In this document: one piece after another, positions 52,366 to 62,033 of the stretch
Layout: every line of letters starts with the position of its first letter
Position numbering within the stretch: position 1 is the stretch's first letter
Source of the DNA: Flavivirga sp. 57AJ16
Lineage (GTDB): Bacteria; Bacteroidota; Bacteroidia; Flavobacteriales; Flavobacteriaceae
Reading direction: 5' to 3'
DNA length: 64,000 nt
NCBI RefSeq assembly: GCF_028736925.1
Contig: NZ_JAQZAT010000013.1
Location: 1 to 64,000, forward strand
The notes under the pieces: model-generated
Seen by the model: the letters and a program-made list of their open reading frames with translations, nothing else
Database searches by the model: none
What the model was told of the DNA's origin: nothing
Made by a program: the position numbers and the translations under genes

Positions 52366-54519
52366 ATGAATCTTTCAAAACAACAAACATTCAGTAGAAG
52401 ATCATTCTTAAAAACTTCTGCGTTGGCAAGTGGTGGCATGCTTATTAGCTTTAACTTGTTTACGGCTTGTAAATCGGATGTAAGACCACCTATAGATATT
52501 AGTCAGTTAAACTTTAATGACTTTAATGCCTTTATAAAAATTTCGGACGAAGGGAAGGTCACGATATTTTCTCCAAACCCAGAAATTGGTCAAGGCGTAA
52601 AAACGGCCATGCCAATGCTTATTGCAGAAGAACTGGATGTACTTTGGGAAGATGTATACGTACAGCAGGGAAACCTTGATACAGAAAATTACGCGCGACA
52701 GGTGGCTGGTGGTAGTCAATCCATAAGAAGTAGTTGGGAACCTTTAAGACAGACAGGTGCAACAGCAAAACAAATGTTAGTGAATGCCGCAGCGGCCAAA
52801 TGGGGGGTGTCAGCTTCAGAATGTAAGGCATCACAAGGGGTTATTACAAATGCAAAGGGTGAAAAACTTGGCTATGGAGATGTTGTAAAAGAAGCAGCCT
52901 TACTGGAAGTGCCAGAAGATGTTAAGCTAAAAGACCCCAAGGATTTTACCATTATAGGTAAAGATATTGGTAATGTCGATCTCGATAAAATTGTTACAGG
53001 AAAACCTTTGTTTGGCTTGGACTATAAGGAAGAAGGGATGGTGTATGCGTCTGTTTTAAGACCACCGGCTTTTGGACAGGTTTTAGAATCTTTTGATGAT
53101 ACGGATGCTAGACATGTTAATGGCGTTGTCGATGTTATTAAGTTTGGAGATAAAATAGCCGTTTTGGCAACCAGTACATGGGCAGCTATGAAAGGGAAAA
53201 AAGTATTGAAGGCCGAATGGAAACAGGATTCTGAAGCAGAGAGTACAGCATTTCACAATGAAGAATTACTTAAAATATTAAATGGAAATAAGTTTGATAC
53301 GCGTAGAAAAGATGGTCATGTAAAAAAAGCATTTGCAGAGGCAGATAAAGTTTTAGAACGTATTTACGAGTCACCGTTCTTGCCCCATAACTGTATGGAG
53401 CCCATGAATTTCTTTGCTCATGTTACTAAGGAGAAGATAAACTTGGTAGGCCCTATCCAGACTCCAAAATGGACAGCAGATAGGGTTGCAGAACTTTTGG
53501 ATAGAGATGTTAGTGAAGTGTCCTTGAAAATGACCAGAATGGGGGGGGGTTTTGGCAGACGGTTATATGGAGACTTTGCCTTAGAAGCTGCAGAAGTTTC
53601 AAATTCGGCAAAAAAACCTGTAAAAGTAGTGTTCTCCCGAGAAGATGATATGTGTGCCGGGACATATAGACCAGCAACAAAATATAAAATAGCAGCATCT
53701 ATTAAAGATGGTAAATTAACAGGATACCATTTAAAAGAAGCAGCCATTAATGGTAATATGTATGGCCTGATTCCAAATTTCTTTCCGGCAGCAGCACTGG
53801 ATAATTATCAGGTAGACACTGCTAATTATAAAAGTAATATAACCACAGGTGCCTGGAGAGCGCCTTATACTAACTTTTTGGCAAGTGCAGAACAATGCTT
53901 TTTTGATGAATTGGCTGAGGTCATGGAAGTTGATCGTATTCAGTTACATTTAGATTTATTGGAAAACGTAAAAAGTAATCCCGAACCCAATATAGAATAC
54001 AGTCCAGAACGTTTACAAGGTGTTATAAAAATGGTGGTCGATAAATCCAATTGGGGAAAAACGGAAGCGGGTGTTTATCAAGGGTTTTCGGTATATTATT
54101 GTCATAACACCCATGTTGCCGAAGTAGCAGATATTGTTATGGAAAATGGCAACCCCATAGTTAAAAAAGTGACCTGTGCCGTAGATTGTGGCATTGTTGT
54201 AAATCCGCTAGGGGCCATAAACCAAATAAAAGGAGGTATTATAGATGGTATTGGCCATGCCTTGTATGGCGAATTGGTATTTAAAGATGGGGTGCCTCAA
54301 TCTAATAACTTTAATAGTTATCAATTAATAAGAATGGGGCAGACGCCCCAGATAGATGTTCATTTTGTTAAAAGCGATGTTGCTCCAACGGGTTTAGGAG
54401 AACCAACATTGCCACCAGCAGGCGCAGCTGTAGCCAATGCCATTTATAAAGCTACGGGAAAAAGATTAACCAAACAGCCTTATATCGATAATATGGATTT
54501 AGAAAAAGTAGTAGGATAA
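52366..54519 (+). CDS. Molybdopterin-binding subunit of xanthine dehydrogenase family (IorB-like), Tat-exported
   Basis: The 717-residue protein has a twin-Arg signal (SRRSFLKTSALASGG, RR at 11-12) and a lipoprotein-like Cys after it (LFTAC). The core matches the large subunit of IorB-type enzymes: NPEIGQGVKTAMPMLIAEELD, GGSQSIRSSW, EPMNFFAHV, MGGGFGRR (about 391-398), GAWRAPYTNF and GLGEPTLPPAGAAVANAI with the likely catalytic Glu. The enzyme probably hydroxylates an aldehyde or N-heterocycle in the periplasm. A run of nine G bases encodes the MGGG motif. Confidence 0.9.
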   Translation: MNLSKQQTFSRRSFLKTSALASGGMLISFNLFTACKSDVRPPIDISQLNFNDFNAFIKISDEGKVTIFSPNPEIGQGVKTAMPMLIAEELDVLWEDVYVQQGNLDTENYARQVAGGSQSIRSSWEPLRQTGATAKQMLVNAAAAKWGVSASECKASQGVITNAKGEKLGYGDVVKEAALLEVPEDVKLKDPKDFTIIGKDIGNVDLDKIVTGKPLFGLDYKEEGMVYASVLRPPAFGQVLESFDDTDARHVNGVVDVIKFGDKIAVLATSTWAAMKGKKVLKAEWKQDSEAESTAFHNEELLKILNGNKFDTRRKDGHVKKAFAEADKVLERIYESPFLPHNCMEPMNFFAHVTKEKINLVGPIQTPKWTADRVAELLDRDVSEVSLKMTRMGGGFGRRLYGDFALEAAEVSNSAKKPVKVVFSREDDMCAGTYRPATKYKIAASIKDGKLTGYHLKEAAINGNMYGLIPNFFPAAALDNYQVDTANYKSNITTGAWRAPYTNFLASAEQCFFDELAEVMEVDRIQLHLDLLENVKSNPEPNIEYSPERLQGVIKMVVDKSNWGKTEAGVYQGFSVYYCHNTHVAEVADIVMENGNPIVKKVTCAVDCGIVVNPLGAINQIKGGIIDGIGHALYGELVFKDGVPQSNNFNSYQLIRMGQTPQIDVHFVKSDVAPTGLGEPTLPPAGAAVANAIYKATGKRLTKQPYIDNMDLEKVVG

Positions 54520-54528
54520 GCTTCGTCT

Positions 54529-55542
54529 ATGACACATGAATTTAAGGACATCGTTGATCAGGCTGAAATAGCTCGTAAAAAAGGAATCAGATCGGTTTTG
54601 GCATCTGTTGTAGCACTTGATGGATCTTCCTATAGGAAGCCTGGTGTGCGGATGCTTATTCTAGAAGATGGAGGTATGATTGGTGCCGTGAGTGGTGGGT
54701 GTGTAGAAAAAGAGATCTTGTTACAGTCTGAATCTGTTTTTAAAACAGGGAAACCTAAAATAATGACGTATGATGGTAGGTATAGATTGGGCTGTGAAGG
54801 TGTTTTGTATATTTTAATAGAATTGTTTGAACCAGATATAGCCTTTAAAAAGGCTTTTTCCCGTACTCAGGAAGAAAGAGATTCATTTGAGATTTGGTCC
54901 TATTTTGATAAGAAAGAAGGGAGTGCTTTAGGCATAGGGTCTTGGGTAAAAATTAAAGAGTCGTTTTTTTCATTACAAAGTGATAAACAAAAAGCTGATA
55001 GTGCTTTGTCTATTTTTAAACAAAGTATGCCACCATGCTTTAAGCTTGTTATTATAGGCGCAGAACATGATGCCGTACAATTATGTAAATATGCAGCATT
55101 GACAGGGTGGGAGGTTGTCGTTATTTCTGGACCATCAGAGTCTAAATCCATTATGAATTTCCCGGGAGCTACTGGTTTTCAGGCAGTATCGGCAGAAAAC
55201 ATGGAGATATCATCCATCGATAATCAGACAGCTGTAGTATTGATGACTCACAATTTCGCCAATGATTTAAGGTATTTAGTTCGATTAAAAAAAGCTAATC
55301 CTGTTTATATTGGGGTATTGGGCCCTAAAAAACGAAGAGAAGATTTGCTGTCTCAATTTATTGAATATTGCCCAGATGTAGAAGACGCTTTTTTAGATAG
55401 TATTCATGGACCGGCAGGAATTAATATAGGTTCTGAAACACCTCAGGAAATTGCGGTTTCCATTGTTGCAGAAATATTGGCTGTAGCTAGAAAGCAAGAC
55501 CCAGTATCGTTAAGTAAAAAAACAGGTAAGATCCATTCCTAA
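54529..55542 (+). CDS. XdhC/CoxI family protein, Mo-enzyme maturation factor
   Basis: The 337-residue protein has the XdhC/CoxI N-terminal domain (SVVALDGSSYRKPGVRMLILEDGGMIGAVSGGCVEKEI) and a C-terminal Rossmann-like domain (KLVIIGAEHDAVQLCKYAALTGWEVVVI, then ending IHGPAGINIGSETPQEIAVSIVAEI). XdhC binds the molybdenum cofactor, helps its sulfuration and inserts it into xanthine dehydrogenase type enzymes. It follows the iorB-like gene by 9 nt, as expected for its partner. Confidence 0.93.
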   Translation: MTHEFKDIVDQAEIARKKGIRSVLASVVALDGSSYRKPGVRMLILEDGGMIGAVSGGCVEKEILLQSESVFKTGKPKIMTYDGRYRLGCEGVLYILIELFEPDIAFKKAFSRTQEERDSFEIWSYFDKKEGSALGIGSWVKIKESFFSLQSDKQKADSALSIFKQSMPPCFKLVIIGAEHDAVQLCKYAALTGWEVVVISGPSESKSIMNFPGATGFQAVSAENMEISSIDNQTAVVLMTHNFANDLRYLVRLKKANPVYIGVLGPKKRREDLLSQFIEYCPDVEDAFLDSIHGPAGINIGSETPQEIAVSIVAEILAVARKQDPVSLSKKTGKIHS

Positions 55543-55554
55543 TATTTTTTAATA

Positions 55555-56163
55555 GTGTCCAAGCATACTTTACATATTCCCATAGTTATTTTAGCAGCGG
55601 GAGCTTCAAAACGTATGGGAACGGCAAAGCAGTTACTGGCTTGGGGAAACCATACGCTTATAGGGCATGCTGTTCAAACAGCATTAAAAACAACAGAAGA
55701 TGTATATGTGGTTTTGGGAGCAAATTACCCTGCCATTAAAAATGAAATAACTAAGTTTCCCGTAACGATTATTCAGAATAAAAACTGGAAATTGGGTTTG
55801 GGTAAATCCATAGCTTATGCCGCAGAGCACCTTCTTGATTTAAAAACCGAGGTTGATGCGGTACTTATTTGTTTGGCAGATCAACCATTTATAGATTCTG
55901 ACTTTTTAAATACTCTAATTAAAAATTTTAGCCCTGATACAGATCAAATCATAGCTACTTCATATAAAAAAGGTCTTTCTGGTGTTCCGGTAATTTTTGA
56001 TAAGGTGTACTTGGCAGAACTCTCAAGATTAGGTGATGATAGGGGAGCAAAAAGCCTTCTGAAAAAATATGCTTCTTTGGTAAAGGCCTTTAAGCCTCAA
56101 TTGGAAAATATTGATTTAGATTATAGGGAAGATTACGAAAGGCTTTATAAAAGTCAGTTGTAG
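55555..56163 (+). CDS. MobA/MocA-like nucleotidyltransferase
   Basis: The 202-residue protein has the nucleotide-binding start VILAAGASKRMGTAKQLL and the LADQPFIDSDFLNTLI metal-binding motif, as in molybdenum cofactor cytidylyltransferase MocA. It would add CMP to the cofactor to form the MCD form used by xanthine dehydrogenase family enzymes; GMP cannot be ruled out by sequence. Translation begins at GTG 55555. It ends the four-gene operon iorA-iorB-xdhC-mocA. Confidence 0.88.
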   Translation: MSKHTLHIPIVILAAGASKRMGTAKQLLAWGNHTLIGHAVQTALKTTEDVYVVLGANYPAIKNEITKFPVTIIQNKNWKLGLGKSIAYAAEHLLDLKTEVDAVLICLADQPFIDSDFLNTLIKNFSPDTDQIIATSYKKGLSGVPVIFDKVYLAELSRLGDDRGAKSLLKKYASLVKAFKPQLENIDLDYREDYERLYKSQL

Positions 56164-56364
56164 ATAGCTATGATTTTTAAATCCCCATTTTTTATCATGA
56201 AACTCGGTAAGCATATCACCATAAAACATTTGTTATCCATGATCAAAAAATGATCGGACTACGATTTTATCCAGACAAGGTAATCTGAGTATGTTGGCAA
56301 TAATTTGACGCAACCTTTTAAGACTTAAGCATCTAGAGATTAATAACTAAATCTAAAAAAAAAT

Positions 56365-56907
56365 ATGAAAAAGCAAATTTTATTTTTAATGATTATTGGA
56401 ATTTTATTGTCCTGTTCCAATGATGATGGAAATCAATCTCAAACTATTGATATGCGAATTAACCATTATCAAAATACAGGTATTGGAGAAGGGTTATTTT
56501 TGACTTTATTAGTACAGGAAAATAACAATATTGGTTCTGATATTTGGACTAAATTTTATAATTCTATAGAAGGATTTAATTATCAACCAGGATTTATTTA
56601 TGATGTTAGAGTAATCGTTGAACAAGTTGACAATCCTCCTGCAGATGGTAGTTCATTAAAATATACGCTACAAGAAATAATATCAGCTCAAGAGGTTGAT
56701 AATGAAACTCAATTTGATATAGACTTAAAAATAAATGGAGAAAGTTTTGTTACTACAACTTCTGGCTATAAACTTTTAAACCAAATAGGGATTGATTGCA
56801 ATAATTTTTGTGATGAATTAGATGAGATACTTCAAAATCAAGATTTCGTAGTTGGAACTTTTAAGCGACTTCAAAATAATGTAGTACAGTTGATTGAACT
56901 TGAATAA
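56365..56907 (+). CDS. DUF4377-type lipoprotein
   Basis: The 180-residue protein has a lipoprotein signal (GILLSC, lipid Cys at about residue 17) and one DUF4377 domain: LLVQENNNIGSDIWTKFYNSIEGFNYQPGFIYDVRVIVEQVDNPPADGSSLKYTLQEIISAQEV. DUF4377 is often fused to or near HslJ/META-type heat-resistance domains; none is seen here. A GCAACCTTTT motif 50 nt upstream resembles the ECF-type -35 box seen at 31601. Confidence 0.82.
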   Translation: MKKQILFLMIIGILLSCSNDDGNQSQTIDMRINHYQNTGIGEGLFLTLLVQENNNIGSDIWTKFYNSIEGFNYQPGFIYDVRVIVEQVDNPPADGSSLKYTLQEIISAQEVDNETQFDIDLKINGESFVTTTSGYKLLNQIGIDCNNFCDELDEILQNQDFVVGTFKRLQNNVVQLIELE

Positions 56908-57295
56908 AAACTATAGCCAACAATTGTAATCGTTGCACAAAGCAATAAAAAACATACACACTAATTCAAAAGCGCTTTAAAGGGGCTTTTGTTTTTACTA
57001 TAAATCACTTCATTAAATAAATATAAAAATAATAGGTTGTTGTGGTTTTGTTTGAGATTTTTACTTTTAAAATGTTCACAAAAAAATTGATTATAAAAGT
57101 CTCTGGAGATATAGAAGAACGGTTAGTATCAGAGGAGCGATATGGATGTGCTTAGGGAATTCCCGATACCTTATGACACAATAACAGATATTCGTTATTA
57201 AAAATATTGAAGCACATTGTTCCATAATCTTTAAGAGGCGTATTTAAAAAAAACTTAATTTTACCAGTAATAGAAATTGAATATAGCATCATTTT
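56908..57295. other. Spacer with terminator; no clear gene
   Basis: After the lipoprotein gene this spacer holds the terminator at 56968-56996. A 27-codon ORF at 57072-57155 was judged too weak to call. No riboswitch-like structure was recognised before the FdhF/YdeP gene. Confidence 0.45.
56968..56996 (+). terminator. Intrinsic terminator after the DUF4377 gene
   Basis: AAAAGC and GCTTTT pair around an inner CTTTAAAG palindrome, followed by GTTTTT. It lies 60 nt past the stop. Confidence 0.7.
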
Positions 57296-59593
57296 ATGAG
57301 CAGATCTCCAAGAGATAAAGCAAATACACCAGAAGTGTTTACAGACTTAAGAGTAACCAGGCCAGCAAGGAATAGTGGCGGGTTTAAAGCTTTAAAATCT
57401 GCAGTTAAACATGCCTCAAAATATATGAAACCTGTTGAAGCTATTAAAATTTCAACCAAAATAAATCAAAAAGGAGGTTTCGATTGTCCAGGATGTGCAT
57501 GGCCAGACCCAGATGATGAGCGTTCATTATTAGGTGAATACTGTGAAAATGGCATGAAAGCGATGTCGGAAGAGATGCAAAAGAAAACAATTGGCCATGA
57601 GTTTTTTGCAAATTATTCGGTTGAAGAACTAGCCGGTTTTTCGGATTTTGAAATCGGTAAATCGGGACGTCTTTCAGAGCCTATGTTTTTGGCAGAAGGG
57701 GCATCCCATTATCAGCCCATATCCTGGGAAGCTGCTTTTGAAAAAATCGGAAATCATTTAAATGCTTTAAATAATCCGGATGAAGCAGTTTTTTACACAT
57801 CGGGCAGAACGACAAATGAGGCTGCCTTTTTATATCAATTATTTGTTCGTGAATTTGGGACTGCTAATCTACCAGATTGCTCTAATATGTGTCATGAAGC
57901 AAGTGGTAGTGCTCTTTCCGAGACCTTGGGTATTGGAAAAGGCTCCGTCACTTTAGATGATTTATACAAAGCGGAATTGGTTATGGTTATTGGTCAGAAC
58001 CCAGGAACCAACCATCCAAGAATGTTAACGGCTTTAGAAAAATGTAAAAAGAATGGCGGGAAAATTATAGCCATTAACCCTTTACCGGAAGCGGGGCTTA
58101 TTAAATTTACCGATCCACAAAACCCGATCAAATTATTAACGGGAGGAACTAAACTAGCCGATGTATTTGTGCCCATAACCATTAATGGCGATGTAGCCTT
58201 TGTAAAAGCTATATTGCTCAAGTTGTTAGAGAAGGAGGAATTAGAAGGTGACGTGTTTGATAAAGACTTTATTAATGAACATACACATGGCTACGATGCT
58301 TTTATTTCAGATTTAAAACAATTCGATTTTGATGATTGCTTAGCATTGTCGGGGGTATCTAGATCTACTTTTGACGCTGTTTTCGATTTGGTATTAAGCA
58401 AGAAAAAGATCATCATTTGTTGGGCCATGGGGCTTACACAGCATGAAAATGCTGTTGATAATATTCGTGAATTGGTGAATCTATTGTTATTAAAAGGGAG
58501 TATTGGGAAGGAAGGAGCAGGGACATGTCCGGTTCGTGGACATTCTAATGTACAAGGAGATAGAACAGTTGGGATTTGGGAAGCGGCACCACAAGCATTT
58601 TTAGATAAAATAGAAAATAAATATGGTTTTAAACCGACCACAAAGCATGGCTATTCGGTAATCGATGCTATTAAGGCCATGAATGAGAAAAAAGCCAAGG
58701 TGTTTTTTGGTTTAGGGGGTAATTTTATTTCCGCAGTTCCAGATACTAATTATTCTGCACAAGGATTGGCTCATTGTAATTTAACGGTGCATGTAAGTAC
58801 GAAGTTAAACCGTTCACATCTAGTTACAGGTAAGGAAGCTCTAATATTGCCCTGTTTGGGCCGTGCCGAAAAAGATTACCAAAAAGCAGGAATCCAAACT
58901 CAAAGTGTAGAAAATTCTATGGGGGTAGTATCTTCTACCAAAGGTATTTTAGAGCCTTGTTCCGATAAATTATTAAGCGAAGTTGCCGTAGTTTGTAATA
59001 TCGCACATGCTACTTTAAAAGAGCGCTCTAAAATAGACTGGCTTCAATACAAAGATGATTATAATTTAGTTCGTGAAGATATTCAAGAAGTTGTTGAAGG
59101 CTTTAAGGATTATAATAAAAAACTGAAACAACCATCTGGGTTTTATTTACCTAATGGTGCGAGAATAAGAAAGTTTAAAACGGCAACAGGGAAAGCAAAT
59201 TTTACTCTAAATAAATTACCGGAATGGAAGCTTAAAGATTCAGAATTGATCATGATGACCATACGAAGCCACGATCAGTTTAATACCACTATTTATGGTT
59301 TAAATGATCGCTATCGTGGGGTCTTTAATGAAAGACGTATTATTTTTATGAATCGGGATGACATGAAAACAAGAGGTCTTGAAGAACATCAAGTTGTAAA
59401 CCTGATTTCAGAATTCAACGGTCAGGTTAGAAAAGCCTATAATTTTAAGGTCGTTGGTTATAACATTCCCAAAAACTGCTGTGCCACTTATTTCCCTGAA
59501 ACCAATGTGTTAGTGCCTATAGATAGTTATGCACATACAGCGAAAACACCAGCATCCAAGAGTGTTATTATAACTGTACAGACGGTTAAATAG
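57296..59593 (+). CDS. FdhF/YdeP family molybdopterin oxidoreductase
   Basis: The 765-residue protein belongs to the formate-dehydrogenase-alpha-like YdeP group: CPGCAWPDPDDE (C64, C67) near the start, then the bis-MGD-binding core (YTSGRTTNEAAFLYQLFVREFGTANLPDCSNMCHEASG, GQNPGTNHPRMLTALEK) and a C-terminal MopB domain (SHDQFNTTIYGLNDRYRGV). It lacks the usual N-terminal four-Cys iron-sulfur motif of true formate dehydrogenases. No partner subunit is nearby, and the substrate is unknown; E. coli YdeP is linked to acid resistance. It converges on moaA. Confidence 0.9.
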   Translation: MSRSPRDKANTPEVFTDLRVTRPARNSGGFKALKSAVKHASKYMKPVEAIKISTKINQKGGFDCPGCAWPDPDDERSLLGEYCENGMKAMSEEMQKKTIGHEFFANYSVEELAGFSDFEIGKSGRLSEPMFLAEGASHYQPISWEAAFEKIGNHLNALNNPDEAVFYTSGRTTNEAAFLYQLFVREFGTANLPDCSNMCHEASGSALSETLGIGKGSVTLDDLYKAELVMVIGQNPGTNHPRMLTALEKCKKNGGKIIAINPLPEAGLIKFTDPQNPIKLLTGGTKLADVFVPITINGDVAFVKAILLKLLEKEELEGDVFDKDFINEHTHGYDAFISDLKQFDFDDCLALSGVSRSTFDAVFDLVLSKKKIIICWAMGLTQHENAVDNIRELVNLLLLKGSIGKEGAGTCPVRGHSNVQGDRTVGIWEAAPQAFLDKIENKYGFKPTTKHGYSVIDAIKAMNEKKAKVFFGLGGNFISAVPDTNYSAQGLAHCNLTVHVSTKLNRSHLVTGKEALILPCLGRAEKDYQKAGIQTQSVENSMGVVSSTKGILEPCSDKLLSEVAVVCNIAHATLKERSKIDWLQYKDDYNLVREDIQEVVEGFKDYNKKLKQPSGFYLPNGARIRKFKTATGKANFTLNKLPEWKLKDSELIMMTIRSHDQFNTTIYGLNDRYRGVFNERRIIFMNRDDMKTRGLEEHQVVNLISEFNGQVRKAYNFKVVGYNIPKNCCATYFPETNVLVPIDSYAHTAKTPASKSVIITVQTVK

Positions 59594-59637
59594 TGTTTTG
59601 TATTTCTATGATTTTAACTTAAGTACTGCTTTGTGTT

Positions 59638-60651
59638 TTACCCGCCAATGGTTATCATACTACGATTATTGCTATGTAATTTAGGTTCCTGGAGTTTTTT
59701 TAAAGTATCCATACCGCCACGAACTTTAAGCTTCGCTTGTACAGCTTTTTGAATGATTGGCTCAATGGAAGTTCCAGACCTTAGCGTTGTTAATAAATCT
59801 GATTCGGTTGAAGAAAATAAACAATTCTTTAACTGCCCGTTAGCCGTTAATCTAATTCTGTTACAAGAATCACAAAACGGGTTCGTAACAGAGCTAATGA
59901 TAGCAAAACTGCCTTGATAGCCTTTTATTTTATAGTTTTTTGAGGTGTCGTTGGGCGCATCTTGTAAGCGTTCTATGTTTTCTTTTGGAAAAGAGGCATT
60001 CACGTAATCCATGACTTCGGCATAGGACACCATTTTGCTTAGATCCCATTTATTCCCATCAAAAGGCATAAATTCAATAAAGCGAATAGAAATAGGCAGA
60101 TTTTTTGTGAAATTTATGAAGTCTATAATTTCATTATCATTAAATCCTTTCATTAAGACCGCATTGACCTTAACGATAAAACCTTCTTTTACCAATAATA
60201 AAATATTGTTATAAACCTTTTTAAATTCATGTCTTCTGGTAATATGCTTAAACTTGTTTTCATTTAAGGAGTCTAAACTTACATTGACTTTATTAACACC
60301 GTTGGCTTTTAAAACGGCTATGAATTTATCGATAATGACTGCGTTGGATGTGATAGATAGCTCTACGGGAAGCGTTGCTAATTTTTCCAGGATAATAGGC
60401 ATGTCTTTTCTAATTAAAGGCTCTCCGCCAGTCAATCTAATTTTAGTAACCCCATGATCCACAAAGGTTTTTGCTATGTCATAGATTTCCTCGTAGGTCA
60501 TTAAATGGCTTTTAGGAGATAATTTTACACCTTCTTCCGGCATACAGTAAGTACAACGCAAATTACAACGTTCAATTAATGAAATACGAAGATAGGTATG
60601 GTCTCTACCGTGTGAATCTTGTAAGATATTTTTATTCTGATTTCTATTCAT
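59638..60651 (-). CDS. moaA: GTP 3',8-cyclase MoaA
   Basis: MoaA is the radical-SAM enzyme that, with MoaC, turns GTP into cyclic pyranopterin monophosphate. The SAM cluster is C29, C33 and C36 (RCNLRCTYCM) and the GTP-site cluster uses the C-terminal CDSCNRIRLTANGQLKNC cysteines. The RLTGGEPLIRKD segment and the terminal GG (MITIGG) are present. It is 35 nt downstream of moaCB in the same direction. Confidence 0.97.
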   Translation of the reverse strand: MNRNQNKNILQDSHGRDHTYLRISLIERCNLRCTYCMPEEGVKLSPKSHLMTYEEIYDIAKTFVDHGVTKIRLTGGEPLIRKDMPIILEKLATLPVELSITSNAVIIDKFIAVLKANGVNKVNVSLDSLNENKFKHITRRHEFKKVYNNILLLVKEGFIVKVNAVLMKGFNDNEIIDFINFTKNLPISIRFIEFMPFDGNKWDLSKMVSYAEVMDYVNASFPKENIERLQDAPNDTSKNYKIKGYQGSFAIISSVTNPFCDSCNRIRLTANGQLKNCLFSSTESDLLTTLRSGTSIEPIIQKAVQAKLKVRGGMDTLKKLQEPKLHSNNRSMITIGG

Positions 60652-60686
60652 TTTAAATCCTAATGAGCCTCTCCTTTGGGGAGGAA

Positions 60687-61598
60687 TTAATCGTGCCTAG
60701 CACCTTTTAATATTCTAAAAATATGGAGTACCGATGGAAATATAGCATCCATAGATTCTTTGGCTCCATTGGTTGAACCTGGCAATGCCAATACCAATGT
60801 GTTATTTATAGTACCAGCAACACTTCTGGACAGCATTGAAAATGGCGTTCTGTCTTGTCCGTAGTTGCGAATAGCTTCTTCAATACCGGGAATTCTTCTG
60901 TCTAAAAGAGGTATAAGGGCTTCAGGGGTGATATCCCTAACAGAAAGTCCTGTTCCACCAGTGTAAATGACTAAGTCCATACCTTGTTCCTCGTAGCTTT
61001 TTGCTTTTTCCTGAATCATTTCTTTCTCGTCGGGAATAATGATATAATCTTCAATTTTAATAGCACTTTCCTCTAATTTCTTTATGATGGCCTTTCCCGC
61101 TTTGTCTTCTTTATGCCCTGCCGAAATGGTATCGGAGCACACAATGACCGCTGCTTTTAGGTCTTTTCTAAAACGATCTCTAAAGTCAGACTTTCCGCCT
61201 TTTTTATGAAGCAGTTTTATCGCAAGAATCTCAATACCTTTATCTATAGGTTTCAACATATCATACATGTTTAGGGCGACCACACTAGCGCCGTGCATAG
61301 CTTCAACTTCAACCCCGGTTTTATAAATGGTTTTTACCGTAAATAAAATAGTGATTTCCAACCCATTTATTTCATATTCAACCCCAGTGAATTCAATAGG
61401 TAAAGGGTGGCAGTCCGGTAGGATATCCGGTGTTCGTTTGACACCCAACAACCCAGCTGCTTTACTCATGGCAAATACATGGCCTTTTGGAACGGTATCG
61501 TTCTTAATGGCTTCTATAGTTTCAGGTTTACTAACTTTTACTACAGCTTGTGCTATTGCGGTTCTTAATGTGGTGTTTTTATGTGTGATATCGACCAT
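60687..61598 (-). CDS. moaCB: Fused MoaC/MoaB protein of molybdenum cofactor synthesis
   Basis: Residues 1-145 are MoaC ([69 protein letters not shown]), which completes the MoaA step. Residues about 148-303 are a MoaB/MogA-type domain ([50 protein letters not shown]), which adenylylates molybdopterin. The fusion is known in Bacteroidota. Confidence 0.95.
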   Translation of the reverse strand: MVDITHKNTTLRTAIAQAVVKVSKPETIEAIKNDTVPKGHVFAMSKAAGLLGVKRTPDILPDCHPLPIEFTGVEYEINGLEITILFTVKTIYKTGVEVEAMHGASVVALNMYDMLKPIDKGIEILAIKLLHKKGGKSDFRDRFRKDLKAAVIVCSDTISAGHKEDKAGKAIIKKLEESAIKIEDYIIIPDEKEMIQEKAKSYEEQGMDLVIYTGGTGLSVRDITPEALIPLLDRRIPGIEEAIRNYGQDRTPFSMLSRSVAGTINNTLVLALPGSTNGAKESMDAIFPSVLHIFRILKGARHD

Positions 61599-61631
61599 CT
61601 TTTCGATTTTCTATTGATTATTGAATATTGA

Positions 61632-61979
61632 TTATTTTTTGCTTGCTGTTTTTCGTGAAGCCATAAAGATTGCTGTTAATTCGCTAGATTCCTTGAGTAA
61701 AAACTCTATCTTGTCTTTTTGAATAAGGTTTTCATCCAGGGCAAATTCTAGCCAGAAATTTGATTCATCTACTTCTTCGATAACAATACTGATTTTTGCA
61801 ACAAAACTGGGTTTTGATTGAGCAACGCAGGTCGCTCTGTAATTAGCAGCTACAGACGTTGAACACCTAATTAGCTGCATCTTAATATGATTAGCCAGAT
61901 AAGTCCCGGGGAAAAACTCTGTAACCTTGATGCAATTATGAGCAAAAATTTTAGTTCTTTTTTTCAATGTTTCTTTCAT
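61632..61979 (-). CDS. Four-helix-bundle protein (S23/IVP family) inside the moa cluster
   Basis: The 115-residue protein from ATG 61979 has the family core FAHNCIKVTEFFPGTYLANHIKMQLIRCSTSVAANYRATCVAQSKPSFVAKISIVIEEVDESNFWLEFALDENLI. The ATG at 62009 would add ten hydrophobic residues from the tandem repeat and is less likely. It splits moaE from moaCB and is flanked by tandem repeats, which suggests a later insertion. No link to cofactor synthesis is known for the family. Confidence 0.88.
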   Translation of the reverse strand: MKETLKKRTKIFAHNCIKVTEFFPGTYLANHIKMQLIRCSTSVAANYRATCVAQSKPSFVAKISIVIEEVDESNFWLEFALDENLIQKDKIEFLLKESSELTAIFMASRKTASKK

Positions 61980-62033
61980 AATAATCAATAATAAATAATA
62001 AATAGTCAATAATAAATAGTCAATAATAAATAA
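61976..62033. repeat. AT-rich tandem repeat after the moaE stop
   Basis: Units of AATAATAAATAGTC and shorter AATAATAAAT forms repeat from the start of the four-helix-bundle gene to the moaE stop. It may be a diverged relative of the stop-linked arrays elsewhere, but the unit is unlike them. Confidence 0.7.

Noticed and set aside
57072-57155. 27-codon ORF beginning MFTKKLIIKVSGDIEERLVS before the FdhF/YdeP gene
   Set aside because: Too short, with no recognisable family and no clear ribosome-binding site. It could be a gene remnant but nothing supports that.
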